DNA from: Pedobacter cryoconitis
GTDB lineage: Bacteria; Bacteroidota; Bacteroidia; Sphingobacteriales; Sphingobacteriaceae
DNA length: 64,000 nucleotides
Assembly (NCBI RefSeq): GCF_014200605.1
Contig: NZ_JACHCE010000011.1
Location: 159,838-223,837 of the forward strand
Direction: 5' to 3'
This document shows positions 1 through 9,212 of the stretch, piece after piece. Every line of letters begins with the position of its first letter. The stretch's first letter is position 1. The position numbers were made by a program, and so were the translations under genes. Below the pieces are notes generated by a model, which worked only from the letters and a program-made list of their open reading frames with translations, was not told the origin of the DNA and did no database searches.

Positions 1-1011
1 GATTTACCAACTACTAAGGCTCTTGAAGATTTTCAGTCTCAGATCACTAAGCATACGCTGATCCATGAGGATATGAAAAAGTTCCTTGATGGTTATCCTT
101 CAAAATCGCATCCAATGGCTCAGTTAGCCTCATTGGTTTGCTCATTGTCAACATTTTATCCTGAGTCACTAAAAGCTAATTCTTCGGCTGAAACAATGGA
201 TCAGACGATGATCAAATTGCTGGCTAAATTCCCTACAATTGTATCATTTATTTATAAAAAATCATTAGGTCACCCACTGATCTATCCTAAAAATAAATAT
301 GATTATGTAAGTAACTATCTGAACATGACTTTTGGTCAGCGTACAGAAGAGGTTGAAATTGACCCGGTAGTAGTGAAAGCGATGAATACTTTATTAATCT
401 TACATGCTGACCATGAGCAAAACTGCTCTGCATCTACAGTAAGAATGGTAGGTTCTTCTGATTGTAATTTATATGCATCAGTTTCTGCAGGTATTGATGC
501 TTTATGGGGCCCGCTTCATGGTGGTGCTAACCAGGCTGTTATTGAGATGCTGGAACTGATCAAAGAAGACGGTGGTGACACTGAAAAATGGATCAATAAA
601 GCAAAAGATAAGAATGATCCTTTCCGTATGATGGGATTTGGACACAGAGTATATAAGAACTTTGATCCACGTGCTAAAATTATCAAAAAAGCATGTGATG
701 ATATCCTTGAGAAATTAGGTATCAATGACCCTGTTCTTGAGATCGCTAAAAAACTGGAAGAAGCTGCTTTAAGTGATTCTTATTTTGTAGAGCGTAAATT
801 ATACCCTAACGTTGATTTCTACTCAGGTATTATCTACAGAGCTTTAGGTTTCCCTACTGATATGTTTACAGTATTATTTGCACTTGGCCGTTTACCAGGA
901 TGGATTGCGCAGTGGAAAGAAATGCACGAAAATAAAGAGCCAATTGGCCGTCCGCGTCAAATCTATGTTGGACATACCAACAGAGCTTTTGTTGAAATAG
1001 AAAAACGATAA
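1..1011 (+). CDS. gltA: Citrate synthase, 5'-truncated by window edge
   Basis: Condenses acetyl-CoA and oxaloacetate to citrate, the entry step of the TCA cycle, in the cytosol. The reading frame is open from base 1 without a start codon, so the N-terminus lies outside the window; about 336 residues of a family normally near 430 are present. The visible catalytic elements are the active-site His in the WGPLHGGAN motif, the second His in GFGHRVYKNFDPRAK, and the Asp in YPNVDFYSG. The C-terminus ends in the usual arginine-rich stretch (GRPRQIYVG). The length and the GFGHRVY form fit the type II, hexameric bacterial enzyme. It stands alone and is followed by a strong hairpin terminator. Confidence 0.97.
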   Translation, partial: DLPTTKALEDFQSQITKHTLIHEDMKKFLDGYPSKSHPMAQLASLVCSLSTFYPESLKANSSAETMDQTMIKLLAKFPTIVSFIYKKSLGHPLIYPKNKYDYVSNYLNMTFGQRTEEVEIDPVVVKAMNTLLILHADHEQNCSASTVRMVGSSDCNLYASVSAGIDALWGPLHGGANQAVIEMLELIKEDGGDTEKWINKAKDKNDPFRMMGFGHRVYKNFDPRAKIIKKACDDILEKLGINDPVLEIAKKLEEAALSDSYFVERKLYPNVDFYSGIIYRALGFPTDMFTVLFALGRLPGWIAQWKEMHENKEPIGRPRQIYVGHTNRAFVEIEKR

Positions 1012-1063
1012 TATTTATATTTCCGGATTAAAAAATACCTTAAGTTTTAGTCCGGTTATATTC

Positions 1064-1098
1064 AAAACCCTCTTTAGATTTCTAAAGAGGGTTTTTTT
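1064..1098 (+). terminator. Rho-independent terminator after citrate synthase
   Basis: A stem of about 14 bp (AAACCCTCTTTAGA paired with its complement) is followed by a run of seven T. It separates gltA from the convergent protease gene and could work in both directions. Confidence 0.9.
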
Positions 1099-1151
1099 AT
1101 GCCTGAAATGAAGATTTGCGAAGACATTCCTGAGGTAAACAGGGAATGCAT

Positions 1152-2327
1152 TTAATAATCGACCTTGCTGATCTGTATCTTTTGTAAATTACCCTGTTCA
1201 TCTTTTACGGTAATATCCGCACTTTCTTTACCGGCAAGTATATGTGGACGATTCAGCATGTCACATAAGGTTACTTTAGAGTAGTCTGTGCCGTCTATAG
1301 CTATAATCTGTTCTCCAGGTTTAACTTCATTTTTATATTTGTCCCAGACCACACCTATAGCAAGTCTGTCATTGATTACAGTGGGTACAAATGGCCATTG
1401 TCTTTCTTTAACTTCATTATTCTTTTTTGTACTGTTAAAATAAAATCTACTATGAATGAAGTCGAGCGTAACAATACCGTACTTAAGTATTTTTGAGCCT
1501 ATAGCTGAAGTTCCGCTTTTGTTAGTTTCAACAATGACATTGCTGAACAGACTGTTGCCAATTTTCATTTCTGAAAACCTTAACAGATATTTTTCTGCGC
1601 TTTGTTGTAATCCTAAACCACCAATAGTATTCGCTCCATAACCTTTTGCCAGAACCTGGTAAATACCGGAATCGGGCAGCTGACTAATTATATCCTCAGA
1701 GATTCTTAAAAACTCATTATCACCGGTATCAAATCCCAGATTTAAAGTAATATTATCTTTTAATAGTACTTTGATAATCGGATTACTCTGATAACTTGTA
1801 TTGGTGACAAGCTCTGAACTATAGCTATCATTTAATTTCAATTTCTCTAATTGGTCAGTCAGGATGATGACATGCCTTAACTCGTCAATACTGACGATAG
1901 AATTGCGAAGAATATTACTTCCAATTACTCCCTTTATATTCCAGCATTTGTAGAAATCCGGAAAAAAGGTAATTGCAGGAATATGATTAAATTGGATGCT
2001 GCCTATTTTAATTTTTGGTATTTGTACAACCCCCATGGTATCGGTAACCCCATTAACATCCGAAAGCGTATCTTCATCAAGGAAATGAGCTTTCAATTCT
2101 GTTGCGAGTTCCGGACTGATAGCTACTGGTGCCCCGGTATCAAATAAGAACTTATGTTTTTTACCATTCAGCTCTGCCTGAATGAACATTTTACCGTTAA
2201 TAGTTTGATAGGGGATCTCCTGATAATAGTTTTTAGCGGCTGTTCCTCCCTGATTATAAGTGAAATCCTGAGCGTTTGCCCCGGAACAAATGGCGAATAG
2301 CAGGCAGAGATTAAAAATGAATTTCAT
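1152..2327 (-). CDS. Secreted retropepsin-like aspartyl protease with C-terminal PDZ domain
   Basis: Probable exported aspartic peptidase. An N-terminal signal peptide (residues 1-19, cleavage near GANA-QD) is followed by two retropepsin-like halves, each with a DTG motif: FDTGAPVAIS at D63 and FDTGDNEF at D200. Each half should supply one catalytic Asp, as in a fused dimer. The last 70 residues look like a PDZ domain (VKPGEQIIAIDGT). Proteins with this layout are common in Bacteroidota, but their substrates are mostly unknown. Alone in its unit, convergent with gltA. The family call is firm; the biological role is not known. Confidence 0.85.
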   Translation of the reverse strand: MKFIFNLCLLFAICSGANAQDFTYNQGGTAAKNYYQEIPYQTINGKMFIQAELNGKKHKFLFDTGAPVAISPELATELKAHFLDEDTLSDVNGVTDTMGVVQIPKIKIGSIQFNHIPAITFFPDFYKCWNIKGVIGSNILRNSIVSIDELRHVIILTDQLEKLKLNDSYSSELVTNTSYQSNPIIKVLLKDNITLNLGFDTGDNEFLRISEDIISQLPDSGIYQVLAKGYGANTIGGLGLQQSAEKYLLRFSEMKIGNSLFSNVIVETNKSGTSAIGSKILKYGIVTLDFIHSRFYFNSTKKNNEVKERQWPFVPTVINDRLAIGVVWDKYKNEVKPGEQIIAIDGTDYSKVTLCDMLNRPHILAGKESADITVKDEQGNLQKIQISKVDY

Positions 2328-2455
2328 TAAAAAAGATTAGATAGCCCGAATTTAAACGTTTTATACGTGTTTAACCAACAGTATCTATGGATTTTAACAT
2401 TTTTTAAGGATCATGCTACACAAAAAGACAGGCTGAATAATTATTGATTTTGAAT

Positions 2456-3115
2456 TTAATTGATCTTTAGCCAGCCAGTAATACTTAATCTGGGCTTGTT
2501 GGTAACCAAAACCTCATGTACCAGCTCACTGCTTTTAAAGAAGACACTTTTTCCATTATCGGGCGATATGTTTTGCAAATGATCAGCATGATGGATACAA
2601 AGTTCCCCGCCATCGGTTTCCTGCCAGTCTGCATTCAGATAAATGATCATTGAATACTGTCTGCTATCATTATTTTTGAACTGATCCAGGTGCTTTTTGT
2701 AAAAGCTTCCTTCTTCATACAAGGTATAATGAAATTCATAACCGGTTATACCAGTATAACAAGTACTATTCAGATAACTTATAAAGCTATCCATCAGATC
2801 AAAGAAGCTATTTTCATGGATATTGTTATGTGCTCTGTCCAGCCAGTAGATCATATCACTTCTTACAGATTTATTATGAGAGACAAGAGTCTCATTCCCC
2901 GTACCTGCGGAGAGTAGTAATTTATCATCGTATAGTTTATAGAGGTTTTCTTTGAGCTGGGCGGCTAAAGCTACGCTTAAAAAGTTTTCTGTTATACCAA
3001 CTTTATTGTCTATAAAACTGTCGATTAGCGTATTAAATATGTTTTGCAAGGAGGGGGGAGGGAAAATATACGGCAAATCGCCGGCATGTTGGTGAAGGTA
3101 GGTTTTATTAATCAA
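2456..3115 (-). CDS. 2-oxoglutarate/Fe(II) oxygenase, prolyl 4-hydroxylase-like
   Basis: Predicted non-heme iron dioxygenase that would hydroxylate a protein or small-molecule side chain using 2-oxoglutarate and oxygen. The metal ligands are visible as H142-x-D144 (KKHLDQF) and H200 (ELVHEVL). R209 (RLSITGWL) is the probable 2-oxoglutarate carboxylate ligand. The GGEL turn near residue 170 is typical of the family. The roughly 120 N-terminal residues are not recognisable. It is divergent from the next gene with 46 bp between the starts. Substrate unknown. Confidence 0.85.
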   Translation of the reverse strand: MINKTYLHQHAGDLPYIFPPPSLQNIFNTLIDSFIDNKVGITENFLSVALAAQLKENLYKLYDDKLLLSAGTGNETLVSHNKSVRSDMIYWLDRAHNNIHENSFFDLMDSFISYLNSTCYTGITGYEFHYTLYEEGSFYKKHLDQFKNNDSRQYSMIIYLNADWQETDGGELCIHHADHLQNISPDNGKSVFFKSSELVHEVLVTNKPRLSITGWLKIN

Positions 3116-3123
3116 TAAAATGC

Positions 3124-3131
3124 TAGTTTTG
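3124..3131 (+). promoter_or_regulatory. Bacteroidota -7 promoter element
   Basis: TAGTTTTG matches the TAnnTTTG -7 consensus and lies 30 nt before the start of the 3162 gene. No convincing -33 TTG box is seen at the right distance, so this is moderate evidence only. Confidence 0.45.
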
Positions 3132-3161
3132 CATTTCTAAAAAACATCTCAATTTCGACAA

Positions 3162-3551
3162 ATGAATTTATTAGAAGCAAGGGTATTATGGAGTTATGAT
3201 TATGAACTGGAATCAAAAACGGGAATTAACAATATTGCCGCGCAGTTTGGAGGTGTCCCTCCGGTACATAACCATACGGGAACTTTATTTTTAACAAACG
3301 AGGGAATAAATATCCAGGGGGACGAAGAACTGATTATCTCATTAGCGGATATACAAGAAGCTTATGTCGGGTTTGATGAAAGCTATCAGCGTAATTTTGT
3401 CAAAAATCTGGGTTTATTATGTCAGCCTTTGCGTATTGTGACTAATAATAATTTAAAAAAGCGTACCATCTATCTGATTCTGGACTATAACTATTTTGGT
3501 TGTGCTAAGAACCTGACTTTATTTGATATGCTACAGGAGATGCTGGCTTAA
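3162..3551 (+). CDS. Conserved hypothetical protein, possibly PH-like
   Basis: A 129-residue soluble protein without signal peptide or membrane segment. It has alternating hydrophobic strands: a TGTLFLTNEGINI hairpin, then ELIISLADIQEAYVGFD and PLRIVTNNN. It ends in an amphipathic helix (LTLFDMLQEML). This order of seven or so strands followed by one helix resembles bacterial PH-like domains (GRAM/bPH type), but that is inference from pattern only. A good -7 box precedes it. Function unknown. Confidence 0.6.
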   Translation: MNLLEARVLWSYDYELESKTGINNIAAQFGGVPPVHNHTGTLFLTNEGINIQGDEELIISLADIQEAYVGFDESYQRNFVKNLGLLCQPLRIVTNNNLKKRTIYLILDYNYFGCAKNLTLFDMLQEMLA

Positions 3552-3631
3552 AAGGAAAAGATCTCCTTAGGAAACCCTTTCCTTGTAATTTCAGGTGAGG
3601 AAATATATATATTACAAAATCAAAAACAATT

Positions 3632-3808
3632 ATGGCAGATTTCTTTAAAAAGTACGGCGTAAAAATAATATCAGTCTTATTGATCATTCTTATTCTTGGT
3701 GATGCCTGGCTTTTATTAACCAAAGGTTTTTCATCTCCAGTATTGTCAGGGCTGATAGGATGTTCACTTACTTTATTTGGCCTTAATTATTTCAAAAGTA
3801 AAAGTTAA
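3632..3808 (+). CDS. Small membrane protein, 58 residues
   Basis: Short gene starting MADFFKKYGVKII and ending in FGLNYFKSKS. It has two hydrophobic segments (about residues 12-27 and 36-50) separated by a short TKGFSS loop, with Lys-rich ends, as expected for a two-helix inner-membrane hairpin. It sits 80 bp after the preceding gene in the same direction. Its stop codon overlaps the stop of the convergent panE gene by 4 bp. The composition and clean start support a real gene, but no function is recognised. Confidence 0.6.
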   Translation: MADFFKKYGVKIISVLLIILILGDAWLLLTKGFSSPVLSGLIGCSLTLFGLNYFKSKS

Positions 3809-4749
3809 ATAAGAATACCTTCCCTGATTTCATCATAAATAGCGGTGGTTTCCGGAACATTGATATTTAAAGCATTTCCGTAAGCTACTATTGCCCCGGC
3901 AAATAACTCCAGTTCTGTGTTCTCTTTTCGTGCCTGAACATCCAGTTGTAATGATGTTGGCGTTTGAAAAGGAAAAGATGCTGCTTTTTGAAAGGTTAAT
4001 TCAATGATATTTTCAGGAAGGCTAATCTCTTTTTTAAGAGCGATGGCCTGTATTTCCTGCATGATTTTTAAAGCTCTTTCATGTAATCCGGGTTCTTCAT
4101 TTACCTGCCCTATAGACTTGTTATATCTCGCTGAAACCAATCCAAAACTCGCTATAAAGAAGTATTTGGACCAGATAGCAGGAAAAGAATCGTCCTTATA
4201 TTCGATATCAATTAATGCATCCTTAAACAGCGAAACTATGGTCTGCGGGTCAAATTGTTTGTTTTCCGGATCTTTTCCAACGATTATTTTTCCAGGATTT
4301 CCTTTATGCTCAACAACACCTTTTTCTTTAATATGAGAAGCTACGTAAACACATGAAGGCAAGACGATTCCATTAGGGATTATTTTGCGTATTCTTTCAT
4401 AAATATCCACGCCATTCATTAATGGCAGGATAACGGTGTCACTTTTGATTTTATCTTTTAATTGATTGCAGATATTTTCAAGATCATATTCTTTGACGCA
4501 GATTACAAATACATCAATATGGCCCAGCCCGGCTACTTCTTTAAAAATTTGATGAGGTTTGGCAACGGGATCCCCGTTTTCTGCAGAAAGTAGTGTGAGG
4601 CCTTTTTCTTTGACAATTTCGTAAGTCTTTTCACGGGCAATAAAAGTAATATTAACTGGACTGTCTGCAGCGTATTTCCGGGCAAGTTTAAACCCGAAAT
4701 AACCACCAACGCCGCCCAATCCGATTATAGCAAATTCTGTTGTTTTCAT
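3805..4749 (-). CDS. panE: 2-dehydropantoate 2-reductase (ketopantoate reductase)
   Basis: NADPH-dependent reduction of ketopantoate to pantoate in pantothenate and CoA synthesis. The N-terminal Rossmann fold shows the GLGGVGGYFG dinucleotide loop at residues 10-20. The conserved MNGVD motif of the family follows in the middle. The C-terminal helical domain contains the SLQLDVQARKENTELE stretch, a good match to the family's pantoate-binding signature. The length of 314 residues is normal. It is a monocistronic unit. Some relatives act on other 2-oxo acids, so the exact substrate is inferred from the family. Confidence 0.88.
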   Translation of the reverse strand: MKTTEFAIIGLGGVGGYFGFKLARKYAADSPVNITFIAREKTYEIVKEKGLTLLSAENGDPVAKPHQIFKEVAGLGHIDVFVICVKEYDLENICNQLKDKIKSDTVILPLMNGVDIYERIRKIIPNGIVLPSCVYVASHIKEKGVVEHKGNPGKIIVGKDPENKQFDPQTIVSLFKDALIDIEYKDDSFPAIWSKYFFIASFGLVSARYNKSIGQVNEEPGLHERALKIMQEIQAIALKKEISLPENIIELTFQKAASFPFQTPTSLQLDVQARKENTELELFAGAIVAYGNALNINVPETTAIYDEIREGILI

Positions 4750-4941
4750 TTTTCTGTTGAAATTTTAACTGATATAATATTATAATTCGCAAGGTTGGCA
4801 AATTACAGGTTATCAGGTGAAAATCCTAAACAATAAATTTGAAACCGGGTTTAAGCTATGAAATATTTAATAACTCCACTGATGGCCCATTCAGACAAGG
4901 CAAACGTGATATAATACAAAAAAAACACTGTAATTGTCATA

Positions 4942-5190
4942 CTAACACAATGTGCTGTCTTTTAGTGTAACTACTTTTTCAGCAGCTGTGTTTTTTTGAT
5001 GATGCCTATAATCAAGTGCATGGGGAGCAATCAGAAAATAAACTATGGAGACAAAAATATAGAGACTGAAAGGATGGATATATCTCGCTCTTTTACCAGC
5101 GAGATAGTCCAGTGTAAGTTGCCCCGGTTTAGTTAACAAGGGGATAAGCGTGTGAAAGAACTTAGAATCGAAATGAAAATAATGCCTATA
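4942..5190 (-). pseudogene. Fragment of a DUF3667-type membrane protein gene
   Basis: The frame reads FFHTLIPLLTKPGQLTLDYL and then AGKRARYIHPFSLYIFVSIV, which is the core of DUF3667 proteins. These normally carry an N-terminal zinc-ribbon part and several later membrane helices. Here an in-frame stop lies just upstream (near 5191) with no usable start before it. The frame also closes after one membrane helix, so only the middle of the gene survives. The flanking 4750-4941 stretch holds nothing recognisable. The remnant is probably not expressed. Confidence 0.65.
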
Positions 5191-5201
5191 CTATGTGAAA
5201 T

Positions 5202-5224
5202 AAAGCCCCAGAAGGGCTCTTTTA
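5202..5224 (-). terminator. Hairpin downstream of the nucleoside transporter
   Basis: AGCCC-CAGAA-GGGCT stem-loop with T-rich flanks on both sides, about 110 bp after the stop of the leftward transporter gene. Probably the end of the EtfB-to-NupC block and usable in both directions. Confidence 0.5.
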
Positions 5225-5334
5225 ATTCCAGGTTAGGTTGCCCGCATTGCGTACAATAATTTTTTCAACAGTGTAACTACAATTCAGGCAATTTTTTTTC
5301 GTGACGATAAGTTCCAGACATATATTAGAATATT

Positions 5335-6600
5335 TTACATTAATATACCTGCGATAGAAGCCGAAAGATAAGAAGCTAATGTTCCGCACATTAATGCTTT
5401 TAAGCCTAGTTTAGCAAGATCTGCGCGACGTTCTGGTGCCAGCTCGCCAATACCGCCAATTTGCATTCCGACACTGCTGAAGTTAGCAAAACCACAAATA
5501 GCAATACTAATAACTAATACACCTTTTTCAGTCACAATCGGAACTGCTTTAGTGGTCAGGTTTTTAAAAGCTAAAAACTCATTCACGGTCAGTTTCTGAC
5601 CAAGAAGGGTAGCTGCATTACTTACATCAACGTCAGGAATACCCATTGACCATGCAAATGGATAAAACAACCTGCCAAAAATCCAGTCTAGGGATAAATT
5701 AAAGTCCGGATTAAAAAGATGACCAATATGAACCAGTGTATAATCAACTAAAGCGATTAAGGCTATAAACCCGATTAACATGGCAATTACATTCATAGCG
5801 ATCTTAAAACCTTCTCCTGCACCATGTGAAATGGCATCAATCAGGTTCGTATATTCACTTTTCACTTCAAGTTTTACTTTACCCATAGTTTGTGAAACTT
5901 CTGTTTCAGGAAAAACTATCTTGGAAATGATCAATGCCCCGGGAGCTGCCATCAAACTGGCCATAATCAATTTTGGTGCAAGGTTCATACCTGCCTGCGC
6001 ACCCATATTGGCATAAACGATCAGGATACCACCAGCGATACAAGCTAAACTTCCACTCATGGAAGCAAGCAGTTCACTTTTGGTCATCCCTTTAAGATAA
6101 GGTTTGATCATTACCTGCGCCTCAACCTGGCCGACAAATGCGCTGGCAACGTTACTTAACGCTTCAGCACCACTCACACGCATAATAAAGTTCATGCCTT
6201 TTGCAATGACAGAAACAATCCGCTGCATAATACCAAAATGATAAAATACAGCCACAAGTACACATACCAGGATGATTGTTGCGGTTACATTAAAAGCAAA
6301 AATAAAACTTTCAGGGGCGGCATAGGCATGTGTTTGACCATCAAAACCAATTACTGCAACACCACCATAGACAAAATTAACGCCTATTTTAGCAAATTGC
6401 TCAATTTTTTGCATTCCTTTCCCAAGGAACTCAAAGAAGTGTTGTACGGGGGCAACTCTTAAAACGAGAACGGCTATAACTATCTGGAGCGTAAGCCCAC
6501 TTGCTACTAGTCTGAAATTAATCTTCTTCTTGTTGTTAGAACAAAGATAAGCAAGGCCCAGTATAAAAATGACGCCAATTACTCCGTGAAAACGCTCCAT
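5335..6600 (-). CDS. nupC: Concentrative nucleoside transporter, NupC/CNT family
   Basis: Ion-coupled importer of nucleosides across the inner membrane. The 421-residue protein has about ten hydrophobic segments. It carries the CNT signature in the form FVGQVEAQVMIKPYL (family GQxEAxxxxxPY) near the middle, and NFSSVGMQIGGIG near the C-terminus, which lines the nucleoside site in CNT structures. It lies 67 bp after the bifunctional nuclease gene in the same direction and may be the last gene of that transcript. Whether H+ or Na+ drives it cannot be read from the sequence. Confidence 0.9.
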   Translation of the reverse strand: MERFHGVIGVIFILGLAYLCSNNKKKINFRLVASGLTLQIVIAVLVLRVAPVQHFFEFLGKGMQKIEQFAKIGVNFVYGGVAVIGFDGQTHAYAAPESFIFAFNVTATIILVCVLVAVFYHFGIMQRIVSVIAKGMNFIMRVSGAEALSNVASAFVGQVEAQVMIKPYLKGMTKSELLASMSGSLACIAGGILIVYANMGAQAGMNLAPKLIMASLMAAPGALIISKIVFPETEVSQTMGKVKLEVKSEYTNLIDAISHGAGEGFKIAMNVIAMLIGFIALIALVDYTLVHIGHLFNPDFNLSLDWIFGRLFYPFAWSMGIPDVDVSNAATLLGQKLTVNEFLAFKNLTTKAVPIVTEKGVLVISIAICGFANFSSVGMQIGGIGELAPERRADLAKLGLKALMCGTLASYLSASIAGILM

Positions 6601-6667
6601 AAAAAATATTCAAATAAAAAAAATTGGGTAGAAAAAATAAAGATGTGTATAAACTTGCAAATAATAA

Positions 6668-7285
6668 CTATTGTGATGAATTTCTTTTGTTTAGTTCATC
6701 TCTGATACGGGCCGCTTTCTCATAGGCCTCTTCTGCAATAGCTTCCTGCAGTTTCTGATTAAGTTCCTCAATACTAAGGCTTCCAAAACCAGTTCCGGGA
6801 ATTGAAGTGTCAATATCGTCCTGGCCATGTTCCTTATTCAGGTTGTCCATGTTTTCGAGAAAAACAAAATCGTTACCTTCGATAACAATACCCGCAGAGG
6901 ATAAAATAAATTCGTAAGTGTAAATTGAGGAGTTGAAACGAACGGCCAGTGCAATTGCGTCTGATGTTCTTGCGTCGATTTCTTCAGTTCTTTCACCGTC
7001 TGTACAGATCAGTTTTGCGAAGAAAACACCGTCTACGAGGTTGTAGATTAGAATTTCTTTAATTTCAATTTTATAGGTCTGCGCAAATGTTTTGAACAGA
7101 TCATGAGTCAATGGCCTGCTTGGGGTCATTTTTTCAATCTCTATTGCAATAGCCTGAGCTTCGAATGCACCTATGATGATAGGCAAACGTCTTCTGCCGT
7201 TTACTTCTCCAAGTACCAGTGCGTAGGCTCCGGATTGGGTTTGGCTATAGGATAAGCCAACAATATCTAGTTTTACTTTTTTCAT
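6668..7285 (-). CDS. Bifunctional nuclease (DUF151) with C-terminal UVR motif
   Basis: A BFN/DUF151 domain occupies residues 1-135 (LPIIIGAFEAQAIAIEIE, then TSDAIALAVRFNSSIY). A linker leads to a UVR-type helical motif at residues 170-200 (LNQKLQEAIAEEAYEKAARIRDEL), as found in UvrB and UvrC. The family is named for weak DNase/RNase activity described in plants; in bacteria its role is unsettled. This two-domain form is common in Bacteroidota. It follows etfA by 47 bp, so co-transcription with the ETF genes is likely, although no functional link is evident. Confidence 0.85.
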   Translation of the reverse strand: MKKVKLDIVGLSYSQTQSGAYALVLGEVNGRRRLPIIIGAFEAQAIAIEIEKMTPSRPLTHDLFKTFAQTYKIEIKEILIYNLVDGVFFAKLICTDGERTEEIDARTSDAIALAVRFNSSIYTYEFILSSAGIVIEGNDFVFLENMDNLNKEHGQDDIDTSIPGTGFGSLSIEELNQKLQEAIAEEAYEKAARIRDELNKRNSSQ

Positions 7286-7332
7286 ATTTATGAATATCTG
7301 GCGGAAACTTTCATCTCCGCCAAATATTAATA

Positions 7333-8304
7333 TTAAGCCTGGTGTGCTTTTAGAGCTTCAATTAATTTAGGAACAACCTCAAAGGCATCTCCAACGATTC
7401 CGTAATCAGCAACTTTAAAGAATGGAGCTTCCGGATCTTTATTGATGACTACAATTACTTTAGAAGAACTTACTCCAGCTAAGTGCTGAATAGCTCCTGA
7501 TATACCTATTGCAATATATAAGTTAGGGCTGATTGCAATACCTGTCTGACCAACGTGTTCTGAATGTGGTCTCCAGTCTGCATCCGAAACTGGCTTAGAG
7601 CAAGCTGTTGCTGCGCCTAATAAATTAGCCAGTTCTTCTATCATTCCCCAGTTTTCAGGACCTTTAAGGCCTCTTCCTGCTGAAACAACTAATTCAGCAT
7701 CTGGTAAGGAAACTTTATCTGTAGCTCTAACGATTTCTTTTACAATAGCCGCCAGGTCAGCAGACTGAACGGCAGGAGAAAATGATTCGATAGTAGCTGT
7801 AACTGCTGATTCTTTTACGCCAAAAGCATTAGGGTTCAACGCAATTACTTTGGTTGCAGAAGTCAGTTCAGTAATGGCAAATGCTTTTCCTGAAAACGCT
7901 CCTTTTTTAACCAAAAATTTACCGCCATCCAATTGTGGAAGTTCTACAGCACCATCAACTAAACCTGCTTTTAATTTAACCGCCACACGTGGTGCAAGAC
8001 CTTTTCCACTGAAAGAGTTTGAAAGTACTATTACATCAGCACCTTCTTTTGCTGCAGCTTCTGCGATTACAGCAGCATATGCCTGGTTTACAAAATTCTT
8101 TAATTCTGCGCTGGCAACATTTAATACTTTGGCAGCACCATATTTTCCTAGTTCCTGTAATTCACTATCTGCAACATTACCAATAGATACTGCGGTAAGG
8201 TTAGTCCCTGTTTTATCTGCAATGGCTTTTGCATAAGAAACCGCTTCAAATACGGATTTCTTAAACTTACCGTCGACTTGTTCTACATATACTAAAACTG
8301 ACAT
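7333..8304 (-). CDS. etfA: Electron transfer flavoprotein alpha subunit
   Basis: Large subunit of the FAD-containing ETF heterodimer, which carries electrons from acyl-CoA dehydrogenases to ETF-quinone oxidoreductase. The N-terminal half is the ETF alpha/beta fold. The C-terminal FAD domain shows VVSAGRGLKGPENWG, then SDADWRPHSEHVGQTG, and SGAIQHLAG with VINKDPEAPFF, all standard FAD-binding segments of EtfA. The length of 323 residues is typical. It follows etfB by 44 bp, an operon order conserved in many bacteria. It points to fatty-acid or branched-chain amino-acid oxidation. Confidence 0.96.
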   Translation of the reverse strand: MSVLVYVEQVDGKFKKSVFEAVSYAKAIADKTGTNLTAVSIGNVADSELQELGKYGAAKVLNVASAELKNFVNQAYAAVIAEAAAKEGADVIVLSNSFSGKGLAPRVAVKLKAGLVDGAVELPQLDGGKFLVKKGAFSGKAFAITELTSATKVIALNPNAFGVKESAVTATIESFSPAVQSADLAAIVKEIVRATDKVSLPDAELVVSAGRGLKGPENWGMIEELANLLGAATACSKPVSDADWRPHSEHVGQTGIAISPNLYIAIGISGAIQHLAGVSSSKVIVVINKDPEAPFFKVADYGIVGDAFEVVPKLIEALKAHQA

Positions 8305-8348
8305 ATTTTTTCGCTTAGATTTTTATAATTAATTTTTTAAAACAGACC

Positions 8349-9086
8349 TTAGATTACTTTCGCTTCGGTATGCAGCAGACTGATCAGGCTTGCAGCTTCT
8401 TCGGCCGGGATCAACTTAACGGTTCCACGGGCTGGAGGAGTTTCAAACTGGACTACTTTAATTACTTCTTCAATTGGCTGGGCAGCTACAGCAACAAGAG
8501 GTTTAGATCTTGCTGACATAATACCTCTCATAGTAGGAATTGTTGGTACAGCAACACCTTCAGCACAGCTGGCTACAAATTTTCCTGTAACGGTAACTAC
8601 TTCTTTACCACCTTCAATTTCTCTTTCAAGAGTTGCAATAGTACCATCGTAGTCTAATTTTTTAATAATTGAGATAGATGGGATCTCTAAAAACTCACCT
8701 ACCATTGCAGCTACCTGCGCACCGTTGTAATCAATTGATTCACGTCCGGTAAGGATCATATCAAATTCACCAGTCTTAGCGTATTCAGCTATTTGAAATG
8801 CTGTAAAATAAGCATCACGAGGAGCTGCGTCAATTCTGACAGCATCATCTGCTCCAATTGCCAGTGCCTTTCTGATTGTAGGCTCTGTACTGCTTTCTCC
8901 AACATTAACCACCGTTACTGTTCCTTTTCCGCCAGCACAAAGTTCAATTGCTCTTGATAATGCAATTTCATCATATGGGTTCACTATATAGGTGACTCCC
9001 GCAGTATTGAATTGGGTATTATCATTAGTAAAAGTTATTTTTGTGGTTGTGTCGGGCACGTTACTGATACAAACTAATATTTTCAT
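8349..9086 (-). CDS. etfB: Electron transfer flavoprotein beta subunit
   Basis: Small ETF subunit, partner of the downstream etfA product. It opens with MKILVCISNVPDTTTKI and has VNPYDEIALSRAIEL near residue 36. It carries ILTGRESIDYNGAQVAAMVGEFL at about residues 111-133, the ETF beta signature that contacts the AMP/FAD adenosine region. The length of 245 residues fits. It is the first gene of the leftward etfB-etfA-BFN-nupC series. The facing TPR gene starts 126 bp away, so the gap should hold two divergent promoters. Confidence 0.96.
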   Translation of the reverse strand: MKILVCISNVPDTTTKITFTNDNTQFNTAGVTYIVNPYDEIALSRAIELCAGGKGTVTVVNVGESSTEPTIRKALAIGADDAVRIDAAPRDAYFTAFQIAEYAKTGEFDMILTGRESIDYNGAQVAAMVGEFLEIPSISIIKKLDYDGTIATLEREIEGGKEVVTVTGKFVASCAEGVAVPTIPTMRGIMSARSKPLVAVAAQPIEEVIKVVQFETPPARGTVKLIPAEEAASLISLLHTEAKVI

Positions 9087-9212
9087 ATGAATAAGTTGTT
9101 TTTTAATTTGATGAAGCCTTTATATAATGTATTGTGTTTTTGTCTTCTTAAAATATAATGGTTTCAAAAAAATGTCTTTTTGCAAATCTAATTAAAAAAG
9201 CAGGGATTTAAA

